A stretch of 8,679 bases of DNA from positions 1-8,679 of the forward strand of contig JAUVSX010000101.1 of assembly GCA_030596915.1 (NCBI GenBank), given 5' to 3'. The translations under genes and the position numbers were made by a program. The DNA comes from Chloroflexota bacterium (lineage in GTDB: Bacteria > Chloroflexota > Anaerolineae > B4-G1). Of this stretch, positions 1 to 5,108 are shown one piece after another. Every line of letters begins with the position of its first letter. Position 1 is the first letter of the stretch. The notes below the pieces were generated by a model. It was not told the DNA's origin. It did not search any database and worked only from the letters and a program-made list of their open reading frames with translations.

Positions 1-468
1 CACGTCGACGGGCTGCCCGGCCTTTGACCCGGGGGTATAGATCGTGAACTCAGCCTTCTGACGCAGGCGGGCGATTCTCTCGCCGCTGATGCCCGAGCCA
101 GCGAGCCCCTCGCGCCACTTCTGGGCCTGTTGCGCAGCGTATTCCGCCAGGTCGACCCCGCGCCGCCGGGCGCTCTCGGGATCGACCCAGGGCTCGAAGT
201 CCTGCGCGCGCAACTCGGGGAAGGTCAGCAGCAGGTTCGCCAGATCACCCTTGGGATCGACGATCAGGGTCGGAATACCCTGGAGCAGCGCCTCCTCGAG
301 CAGGATGACGCCCAGACCCGTCTTGCCCGAGCCGGTCATTCCAAGGATGACCGCGTGAGTCCTCAGGTCGCGGGCGTTGTAGAGGACGGGCTGGTCTGTG
401 GTCGTACCGGCCGCCAAGTCGTACTCGTGGCCAAGAAAGAGCTTGCCGGGCTGGTCAATCGTGCTCAT
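1..468 (-). CDS. HerA-like P-loop ATPase, N-terminal part (runs off the left edge)
   Basis: This minus-strand frame is open from an ATG at 468 to the window edge, giving 156 residues with no stop. It shows a Walker A motif, GMTGSGKT, at residues 43-50 and a strand with an acidic motif, LIVDPKGDL, at 68-76. This pairing is typical of the HerA/DUF87-type ATP-binding proteins, hexameric DNA-translocase-like ATPases usually several hundred residues long, so most of the protein lies outside. The start is supported by an AGAGGG ribosome site at 478-483, nine bases upstream, and by a TAAAAT -10 element at 496-501. Residues 90-150 are charged and rich in Gln, Arg and Glu. It diverges from the sulfur operon and nothing suggests a functional link. 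The exact role (DNA end processing, conjugation-type pumping or other) cannot be told from this fragment. Confidence 0.85.
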   Translation of the reverse strand, partial: MSTIDQPGKLFLGHEYDLAAGTTTDQPVLYNARDLRTHAVILGMTGSGKTGLGVILLEEALLQGIPTLIVDPKGDLANLLLTFPELRAQDFEPWVDPESARRRGVDLAEYAAQQAQKWREGLAGSGISGERIARLRQKAEFTIYTPGSKAGQPVDV

Positions 469-720
469 TGAGCTTTCCCTCTAGTCTACACGTTCATTTT
501 ACACCGGCAAGGGCAAGCCGCAAGTGTCTGACGCACAGACCACCTGCCCCCGGCCTTCCTACCAGGAGCTCGCTGCCCTCGTCCTCAAGGGTCAGGTGGT
601 CGCCCTCGGGGAGGCACCGGCGGCTTGGCGCGGCGCCACGCGCCCCCAAGGACGCAGGCCTAGCCCGATCTGAAGATGGCCGGTCGAGCCCGACTGCTCT
701 GGTACTGCTCCTTGCCGCGC
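469..720. other. intergenic stretch between divergent genes; possible tiny ORF
   Basis: No conserved gene is recognised here. The left end carries the minus-strand ATPase promoter. One short plus-strand frame, GTG at 524 to TGA at 671-673 (49 codons), has mostly G or C in third positions and encodes a peptide containing YQELAALVLKGQVVALGEAP, which looks more protein-like than its surroundings. It has no clear ribosome site and no recognised relatives, so it is not called as a gene. It could be a remnant of a longer gene or chance in GC-rich DNA. Confidence 0.4.
496..523 (-). promoter_or_regulatory. probable promoter of the HerA-like ATPase gene
   Basis: Read on the minus strand, TAAAAT at 501-496 is a good -10 hexamer (5 of 6 to consensus). 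TTGCGG at 523-518 lies 16 bases upstream and is a weak -35 that matches only TTG. Transcription would begin about 20 bases ahead of the AGAGGG ribosome site. The match is plausible but rests mainly on the -10. Confidence 0.4.
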
Positions 721-749
721 TTGCATCCCTGGGAAAGGTATGTTATAAT
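721..749 (+). promoter_or_regulatory. strong sigma-70-type promoter of the sulfur-relay operon
   Basis: TTGCAT at 721-726 and a perfect TATAAT at 744-749 are separated by 17 bases, the optimal spacing. Transcription would start near 756, leaving a leader of about 135 bases before the first gene at 891. The local sequence drops to AT-rich only here, in otherwise GC-rich DNA. A block of palindromes overlaps and follows the -10, so the promoter is likely to be repressible. Confidence 0.8.
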
Positions 750-793
750 GCGACCGTTCGTATATACGGCTATGCGCATATACACAACATACC
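737..793. promoter_or_regulatory. palindromic operator block at the operon promoter
   Basis: Four symmetric elements are packed around the start site. CGTATATACG at 759-768 and TATGCGCATA at 771-780 are each perfect 10-base palindromes. GTATAT at 760-765 and ATATAC at 778-783 form an inverted repeat across them. GGTATGTT at 737-744 and AACATACC at 786-793 form an outer perfect 8-base inverted repeat that touches the -10 hexamer. ArsR/SmtB-family repressors bind AT-rich inverted repeats of this general kind at or near the -10, and an ArsR-type gene closes the operon at 3618-3953. Binding by that protein is an inference. Confidence 0.65.
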
Positions 794-890
794 AGACTTG
801 ATCCGGCAATGCGGGAGGGGGCTCCTCCCCCACCGTTGGTATCTGAGGGGGCCTCTTGGGCAAGTGTGATCTGACAAAGGGGGCTGGAAG
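756..890 (+). promoter_or_regulatory. 5' leader of the sulfur operon with G-runs and a hairpin
   Basis: The leader contains a hairpin GGGAGG (813-818), loop GGGCT, CCTCCC (824-829). It also has a series of G-runs at 813-815, 817-821, 847-851, 858-860 and 879-883. The last run is the ribosome site itself (AAAGGGGG, seven bases before the ATG at 891). The single C-run at 827-831 could pair with several of these G-runs, so alternative folds or a G-quadruplex are conceivable. No known riboswitch class was recognised. Confidence 0.4.
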
Positions 891-1589
891 ATGAAAGTCG
901 CTGTCGCGTCTATGGGTACGGTGCCGGAGGCGCTGGTAGGTGTCCTCTTCGGCATGTGCTCGCAGTTCCTGGTTTTCGACCTGGACACGATGGAGTACGT
1001 GGTCGTCTCCGTGCCGCCCAGGCAGGAGGACCAGGACCGCGTAAGCCTGGCGGCGATCCGTGCGGTTGCCACACAGGGTGTGTCCGCCGTCATCACCGGG
1101 CACGTCAAGGAGATCTGCCGCCAGACCTTGTTCGACCTGGGTATCGACGTGATCGACGGCGTTGAGGGCATGACGGTGCACGATGCAATAGAGCGCTACA
1201 GAGCCACCGGCCTGGCGACACCTGGATCTCGCAAAGGGTTCGTGAATCGCATCGCCGTCACGTCGAGCGGCGAGGGGCTGGAGGCGCGCCTTGAGACCCC
1301 GCTGCACACGTGCACGTCTTTCATCGTCGTCGATCCGGCGACGAACGAGTGGAAGGTCGTGCGGGTAGAGCCGGATGGTCCACCCCGCGAGGTAAGCCTC
1401 AACGCCATTCGGACAGTTGTGCGGAGCGGCGCCGGCGTGCTCATCGCGCCACAGGTTCACCCCGAGTGCTGCATGGCCCTGCAGGCGCTGGCGGTGACGG
1501 TCTACATCGCTCCCGAGGGGATCACCGTCGGGGACGCGATTGAGATGTATGAGGGCGGGCAACTGGAACCACTCCAGTACGCCTTCTAG
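891..1589 (+). CDS. two-domain NifX/NifB-type cofactor-binding-like protein
   Basis: This 232-residue protein consists of two copies of the dinitrogenase iron-molybdenum-cofactor domain (NifX/NafY/NifB C-terminal type), roughly residues 1-108 and 117-232. Each copy starts with a short beta strand (KVAVAS; NRIAVTS), then a strand ending in VFD or VVD, then an acidic helix near its end (MTVHDAIERY; ITVGDAIEMY). The putative ligands match between copies: Cys23 with Cys141, His71 with His190, and Cys76 with Cys193/Cys194. Family members bind FeMo-co, its precursors or other metal-sulfur clusters. Most are single-domain, so the tandem form is notable. The start follows AAAGGGGG by seven bases. It leads an operon of sulfur-relay genes, with the DsrE-like start 35 bases after its stop. 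No nitrogenase genes are present, so a role in handling sulfur or metal-sulfur units is inferred rather than nitrogen fixation. Confidence 0.85.
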   Translation: MKVAVASMGTVPEALVGVLFGMCSQFLVFDLDTMEYVVVSVPPRQEDQDRVSLAAIRAVATQGVSAVITGHVKEICRQTLFDLGIDVIDGVEGMTVHDAIERYRATGLATPGSRKGFVNRIAVTSSGEGLEARLETPLHTCTSFIVVDPATNEWKVVRVEPDGPPREVSLNAIRTVVRSGAGVLIAPQVHPECCMALQALAVTVYIAPEGITVGDAIEMYEGGQLEPLQYAF

Positions 1590-1624
1590 GTACCGGGGTA
1601 CAGAACACCACAGGAGGCACATAA

Positions 1625-1978
1625 ATGAAGATGGGCGTACTGGTCCTGGAGGGTCCGTACCAGCACGAGGCGGCTGATTCGGCCTATCACTTCGTCAGGG
1701 CGGCCCTGGCACGTGGTCACGAGATCACCGGCATCTTTCTCTATACCGACGGCGTGAACAACGCGAACGGGTACATCAAGCCGCCGGGCGAGCGCAACAT
1801 CGGCCAGCGCTTCAGCGAGCTGGGCGCAGAGGGCATTCCGGTTGTGGCCTGCACGGCGTGCGCACGCTTCCGGGGTTTCCGGCGGGACATGGTCTCGGAG
1901 AACGTGAGCCTGTCGGGGCTGGGCGCACTCTCCGAGTACCTCAGAGAATCCGATCGGTTCGTAACCTTCGGGGACTGA
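1625..1978 (+). CDS. dsrE: DsrE/TusD-family sulfur-transfer subunit
   Basis: This 117-residue protein has the DsrE/TusD fold pattern: an initial strand MGVLVLEGPY followed by an amphipathic helix, the strand ITGIFLYTDGV at 34-44, and a glycine/cysteine segment VVACTACARFRGF at 73-85. Cys76 and Cys79 sit where DsrE and TusD carry the cysteine that holds a persulfide. The family acts in the cytoplasm as part of a DsrE2F2H2-type hexamer, exchanging sulfur with TusA-like proteins. The ATG is seven bases after a perfect AGGAGG at 1612-1617. Its order before DsrF and DsrH homologues matches the tusDCB and dsrEFH arrangement. It is the only one of the three subunits here that contains cysteine. Whether it serves sulfur oxidation or tRNA thiolation cannot be decided from this window, although the lack of tRNA-modification genes makes the former attractive. 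Confidence 0.87.
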   Translation: MKMGVLVLEGPYQHEAADSAYHFVRAALARGHEITGIFLYTDGVNNANGYIKPPGERNIGQRFSELGAEGIPVVACTACARFRGFRRDMVSENVSLSGLGALSEYLRESDRFVTFGD

Positions 1979-2014
1979 GCTTCATACCAGGACCGATAGA
2001 AACAGGGAGGGGAG

Positions 2015-2374
2015 ATGGGTGAGACTGTCGCAGTCTTGATGCGCAAGGCGCCCTACGGTTCGGTCTACACCGCCGAGGGCTTTCGCTCAATGATGGGTAT
2101 CGGGGTCTTCGAGATGGACGTCAGTGTGGTGTTCGTCGACGACGGCGTGTACGCACTGGTCAAGGGCCAAGATCCCGCCGGGTTGGACATGAAGCCTCTG
2201 GGCGATGCCTTCCCGGTGTTGGCGGACTTCGGCGTCACCAAGTTCTATGTGCACGACGACTCTTTGACGGAGCGGGGCCTGACGCCGGACGATCTCGTGA
2301 TGGACGTCGAGATCGTGGACGGCGCGGGGGCGGCTCAGGTGCTCGAGTCGGCCGGGCTCGTGCTGCCATTCTAG
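2015..2374 (+). CDS. dsrF: DsrF/TusC-family sulfur-relay subunit
   Basis: This 119-residue protein belongs to the DsrE/DsrF-like superfamily. It has an N-terminal strand VAVLMRKAPYGS followed by a helix (EGFRSMMGIGVF), and the characteristic VSVVFVDDGVYALVKGQDP at about 36-54, matching the VFxDDGVY segment of TusC/DsrF. The C-terminal part ends in an acidic helix before LVLPF. It contains no cysteine, so it cannot itself carry persulfide and presumably has a structural role in the hexamer, as known for DsrF/TusC. A strong AGGGAGGGGAG ribosome site at 2004-2014 abuts the ATG. It lies 36 bases after dsrE and 18 bases before dsrH, consistent with one transcript and matched subunit synthesis. Confidence 0.82.
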   Translation: MGETVAVLMRKAPYGSVYTAEGFRSMMGIGVFEMDVSVVFVDDGVYALVKGQDPAGLDMKPLGDAFPVLADFGVTKFYVHDDSLTERGLTPDDLVMDVEIVDGAGAAQVLESAGLVLPF

Positions 2375-2392
2375 GCCAGGGGAGAAAACAAC

Positions 2393-2686
2393 ATGCTATA
2401 CACGATCAACAAGTCGCCTCTGATGTTCGGCAACCTCAAGTCGGTGCTGAGGGTCGCTCCCACGGGTGACCCCATCCTGCTTTACGAGGACGGCGTGTAC
2501 GCTGCGGTCAAGGGCGCAGCAAGCGAGGATTTGCTTGCGGCGGCGGTGGCGGACCACCCCTTGTACGCGCTCAAGGCCGATCTCGACGCCCGGGGCCTCG
2601 TCTCGCTGGCCGACGGTGTCCAGGTCATCGACTATGATGGCTTTGTCGAGTTGGTGGAGCAGCACCAGGTCGTCCCCTGGCTCTAG
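2393..2686 (+). CDS. dsrH: DsrH/TusB-family sulfur-relay subunit
   Basis: This 97-residue protein is the length expected for DsrH/TusB (about 95-102). It opens with MLYTINKSP, matching the MLHTLxxSP start of TusB. It has DPILLYEDGVYAAVKG at about 26-41, the equivalent of the family's LLLxQDGV segment, and ends VVPWL. DsrH and TusB form the third subunit of the sulfur-relay hexamer. Many DsrH proteins have a cysteine near position 20, but this one has none at all. The ATG is eight bases after AGGGGAG at 2378-2384. A 111-base gap follows before tusA, containing a small hairpin (TGGCCGAGGCCA, 2736-2747) but no convincing promoter, so the downstream genes are probably on the same transcript. Confidence 0.82.
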   Translation: MLYTINKSPLMFGNLKSVLRVAPTGDPILLYEDGVYAAVKGAASEDLLAAAVADHPLYALKADLDARGLVSLADGVQVIDYDGFVELVEQHQVVPWL

Positions 2687-2797
2687 CCCATAGGGGCCAC
2701 ATCGCTCTGGTTCGAGCCGCCTGGAGACGAGTCACTGGCCGAGGCCAATGGCAGGGCTCAATCATTATCAGTCACAATCACAGGAGGGAGAGATAGA

Positions 2798-3037
2798 ATG
2801 GACGTCAAGGCAGACGTGGTGCAGGACTCGATCGGCCAGATGTGCCCGATGCCGATCGCATACATGGCCCGCAACATGAGGAAGATGGAGGTCGGCAAGG
2901 TGCTCGAGATCCAGTCCGACGACGACGGGGCGCACGCCGATATCCCGGCCTGGTGCGAACAGACCGGGAATCAATTCCTGGGCGAGGAGCAGGCCGGGGA
3001 CTACGTCCGCTACTTCGTCAAGAAGACAGTTGCGTGA
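2798..3037 (+). CDS. tusA: TusA-family sulfur carrier protein
   Basis: TusA proteins are small cytoplasmic carriers that hold sulfur as a persulfide on the cysteine of a CPxP motif and pass it between enzymes. This 79-residue protein has CPMP at residues 16-19, preceded by the usual short strand and followed by a helix (YMARNMRKMEVGKVLEI). It then has a strand and the segment DIPAWCEQTGNQFLG with a second cysteine at position 53, a feature common in TusA forms tied to sulfur metabolism. The ATG lies ten bases after AGGAGG at 2782-2787. The stop overlaps the ribosome site of the DsrE2-type gene that follows, so the two are tightly coupled. TusA next to DsrE2 is a known arrangement in sulfur oxidisers. 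The partner sulfurtransferase (rhodanese or cysteine desulfurase) is not in the window. Confidence 0.9.
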   Translation: MDVKADVVQDSIGQMCPMPIAYMARNMRKMEVGKVLEIQSDDDGAHADIPAWCEQTGNQFLGEEQAGDYVRYFVKKTVA

Positions 3038-3051
3038 AGGAGTAATCACAC

Positions 3052-3534
3052 ATGGCTGAGGACAACAACAAGGCAACGTTCGTCGTAATCAGTGGCGATA
3101 TGGACAAGGTGTTCGCCGCTTTCATTATGGCTACGGGATGCGCAGCCGCCGGAATGGATACGACGCTCTTCTTCACCTTCTGGGGACTGAACGCGATCAA
3201 GACCGGAAAGATCGCCAAGCCCGACAGCTTTCTGGGCAAGATGATGGCGGTCATGAATCGCGGCGGCATCAATCGCCTGAATCCATCCAAGTTCAGCTTC
3301 GCCGGGATTGGGCGCGGCCTGTTCAAGAAGATGATGAGCGACACGAACGTGGCATCGCTTCCAGAGCTACGCGATATGGCGCGCGAGCTGTGTGTACATT
3401 TCCAGGCCTGCAAGATGAGCATGGATGTCATGGGCATCTCGCAGGAGGACCTGATCCCCGAGGTGACGGACATCGTTGGCGTCGCGACGATGGTCAACAA
3501 CGCCTCCAAATCGAAGATCCAGATGTTCATCTAG
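3052..3534 (+). CDS. dsrE2: DsrE2-type DsrE/DsrF/DrsH-like protein
   Basis: This 160-residue protein matches the DrsE_2 family. It has an N-terminal strand TFVVISGDMDKVFAAF, then a hydrophobic helix and strand with FFTFWGL at 40-46. The C-terminal half has ELCVHFQACKMSMDVMGI at 112-129, with Cys114 and Cys120 spaced as in the family's conserved cysteine region, and ends in VGVATMVNNA. Cys30 is a third candidate. DsrE2 proteins exchange sulfur with TusA, and some are membrane-associated. Residues about 22-46 are hydrophobic enough to contact a membrane but include charged or polar residues, so a true transmembrane segment is doubtful. GAAGGAG at 3036-3042 overlaps the tusA stop and lies nine bases before the ATG, indicating coupled expression. 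A structured spacer follows before the regulator gene. Confidence 0.88.
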   Translation: MAEDNNKATFVVISGDMDKVFAAFIMATGCAAAGMDTTLFFTFWGLNAIKTGKIAKPDSFLGKMMAVMNRGGINRLNPSKFSFAGIGRGLFKKMMSDTNVASLPELRDMARELCVHFQACKMSMDVMGISQEDLIPEVTDIVGVATMVNNASKSKIQMFI

Positions 3535-3542
3535 GAGCCCAA

Positions 3543-3595
3543 CGGTGGCGCCCCGCCGGCCAGGACGTCCTTAGCTGGGGGGGGCCTAGCCACCG
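3543..3595 (+). promoter_or_regulatory. nested inverted repeat between dsrE2 and the ArsR-type gene
   Basis: CGGTGGC (3543-3549) pairs perfectly with GCCACCG (3589-3595). Inside it, CCCC at 3551-3554 faces a run of eight G at 3577-3584, and GGACGTCC at 3563-3570 is a perfect palindrome. The element fills most of the 83-base gap and has no T-run after it, so it is not a classic terminator. It may trim or attenuate the message so that the repressor is made at a lower level than the relay proteins. Confidence 0.45.
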
Positions 3596-3617
3596 GTGAG
3601 TAGGGAGTGAACCCGAC

Positions 3618-3953
3618 GTGGACCGAACGTTGATCGAGGAAGTCAACCTGCTGCACGCCCAGATGTGCCAGAGTCTGGCCGATCCGACGCGCATCCTGAT
3701 CCTGTATTCCCTGGCCTCGGGACCGCGCTACGTGACCGAACTGGCGGAGATGCTAGGCGTGAGCCAGCCGACGATTTCCCGACACCTCAAGATCCTGCGC
3801 GAGCGTGGCCTGGTTCACGGCACGCGGGAGGGGAACACGGTCCACTACGCGCTACGCGATCACCGCATTATCGAGGCCCTGGACCTGCTGCGCGAGGTGA
3901 TGGCTGACCTGCTGAATCAGCAGGCCGAGATGGCCGTAATCGTCGCCCAGTGA
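3618..3953 (+). CDS. ArsR/SmtB-family transcriptional repressor
   Basis: This 111-residue winged-helix protein shows the ArsR pattern LADPTRILILYSLASGP (20-36), the recognition helix-turn-helix YVTELAEMLGVSQPTISRHLKILRERGLV at 38-66, and the wing GTREGNTVHYALRD at 68-81. ArsR-type dimers usually repress by binding inverted repeats at promoters and release on metal or thiol-reactive signals. The first in-frame start after a stop is GTG at 3618, ten bases after AGGGAG. It has a single cysteine (Cys17). It lacks the ELCVCDL metal site of ArsR and the two-cysteine arrangement of SqrR/BigR sulfide sensors, so its signal is unclear. A Cys17-Cys17' site in the dimer is possible. Its place at the end of the sulfur operon and the palindromes at 737-793 suggest autoregulation of the operon. 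Confidence 0.88.
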   Translation: MDRTLIEEVNLLHAQMCQSLADPTRILILYSLASGPRYVTELAEMLGVSQPTISRHLKILRERGLVHGTREGNTVHYALRDHRIIEALDLLREVMADLLNQQAEMAVIVAQ

Positions 3954-4060
3954 GGCAGTCCGCCTCTCGGCCATGCCATAGCATGCCGGGAGGGGTATCA
4001 CGACCGCGGGTCGATCCGACACTCGGCGCGATCCGGCTAGGGACCACGCCGGAGAAAAGC

Positions 4061-4126
4061 CAACGCAAAGACGCAGAGACTCTCTGCGACGCGCCGTCTT
4101 CGGCGCGCCTTTGCACCATTGCGTTG
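4061..4126. terminator. nested palindromes between convergent operons, probable bidirectional terminator
   Basis: An outer arm CAACGCAA (4061-4068) pairs with TTGCGTTG (4119-4126). It encloses two inner palindromes: CGCAGAGA-C-TCTCTGCG at 4072-4088, and CGCGCCG-TCTT-CGGCGCG at 4090-4107. The latter is a 7-base-pair stem with a four-base loop. The whole could fold as a three-way junction. It lies between the stop of the ArsR gene (3953) and that of the kinase gene (4158). T-runs are short (CCTTTG on the plus strand; CTTTG then GCTTTTC on the minus strand), so termination is likely but not classical. Confidence 0.55.
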
Positions 4127-4157
4127 AGATTGCTTCACGCGGTCTGACCGTACACTC

Positions 4158-5108
4158 TCAGCCCGTGATCACCACCTGAGGCAGCAGCTCCCCCACCTGA
4201 CCGCGTCTACACACGCCAGTGCCTTGGTTCATCACGACCGAGGCAGCCGCAGCCATGCCAAGCGAAAGGGCCTCGGGCCAGCTCGCGCCCTGGCTGCGCT
4301 TCATCATGATGGCGCCGCTCAACGCGTCGCCGGCGCCGGCCGTGTTGACGACCGGTACTCGCAGCGGACGAGCGATGTAGGTCTGTCTAGCTGTGAGGGC
4401 CAGCGCGCCACGCGCCCCCAGCGTGACGATCAATGCCTCGCTCGCCCAGGCGCCGAGCCGCGCCCGCAGCCGCGCCGCGACGGTCCATGCTCCCTCAGTC
4501 GCGTCGTCCAGCGCCCCTGCAATCTCGGGATCAAGCGCTCGTAGTTCGTCCTGATTCACCTTGAGCAGGTGAGGCACGCCCGCAACGCCTTCCCGAAGCG
4601 GCTCGCCGGACGAATCGAGCAGCGTGTAGAGACCCAGGCGCCGCGCGTGGCGCACCAGGTGGGCGTAAGCATCGCGGGGGAGACCAGGAGGCAGGCTCCC
4701 ACCGAGCACGACTCCCCAGCTCTGAGATGCATACCGGTCGAGGACGACAAGCAGATCCTCCAGGTGGCCGGGCCCAGCCCGCAGCGAGGGTACGCTGATC
4801 GTCGACTGGCGCCTGGCTGCCAGGTCGACGAGGACCACCGACATCCGCGTCTCGCCCTCGGCGACCACGAAATCGTGGCGGATGCCGATCTCATCCAGCA
4901 GCGCGCCGAGCAACTGGCCGTTGCGCCCCGCCCTGAATCCGCTGGCCAGCGTGTCTCCGCCCAACTCGTGGATGACCAGCGACGCGCCGACGCCCTTTCC
5001 GCTCGGCGCGAACGCCTGGCCCTCACCTTGCACCTTGTCACCCAGGCGAAAGCCGCGCACGAAGATCGCGCGGTCGATGGCCGAGTTGGGCGTTACTGTG
5101 AGGATCAT
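4158..5108 (-). CDS. PfkB-family sugar kinase, 1-phosphofructokinase/LacC-like
   Basis: This 316-residue protein starts MILTVTPNSAIDR, close to the LNPAxDR opening of 1-phosphofructokinase (FruK) and tagatose-6-phosphate kinase (LacC). It has the first PfkB region as PSGKGVGAS at 35-43, GGSLPPGLP at 136-144, KVNQDE at 183-188 and the ATP/catalytic motif NTAGAGDALSG at 255-265, with Asp261 as the expected catalytic base. These kinases phosphorylate a sugar phosphate with ATP in the cytoplasm. The first motif has Gly41 where GGKGxN has the sugar-binding Asn, so the substrate may differ from fructose 1-phosphate. The frame stays open far upstream, but the ATG at 5108 is chosen because it overlaps the aldolase stop as ATGA and begins at the family's natural N-terminus. 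It is the last gene of a three-gene unit. Confidence 0.87.
   Translation of the reverse strand: MILTVTPNSAIDRAIFVRGFRLGDKVQGEGQAFAPSGKGVGASLVIHELGGDTLASGFRAGRNGQLLGALLDEIGIRHDFVVAEGETRMSVVLVDLAARRQSTISVPSLRAGPGHLEDLLVVLDRYASQSWGVVLGGSLPPGLPRDAYAHLVRHARRLGLYTLLDSSGEPLREGVAGVPHLLKVNQDELRALDPEIAGALDDATEGAWTVAARLRARLGAWASEALIVTLGARGALALTARQTYIARPLRVPVVNTAGAGDALSGAIMMKRSQGASWPEALSLGMAAAASVVMNQGTGVCRRGQVGELLPQVVITG

Noticed and set aside
660..1622. Long minus-strand open frame (320 codons) opposite the NifX-like gene
   Set aside because: It is antisense to a well-supported gene, has an Arg/His-rich composition without domain features, lacks a ribosome site and covers the operon promoter. It is a GC-driven shadow frame.
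2687..2797. Separate promoter for tusA
   Set aside because: CATTAT-like and TTATCA-like hexamers are present, but none has a matching -35 at proper spacing. Co-transcription from 721-749 is simpler.
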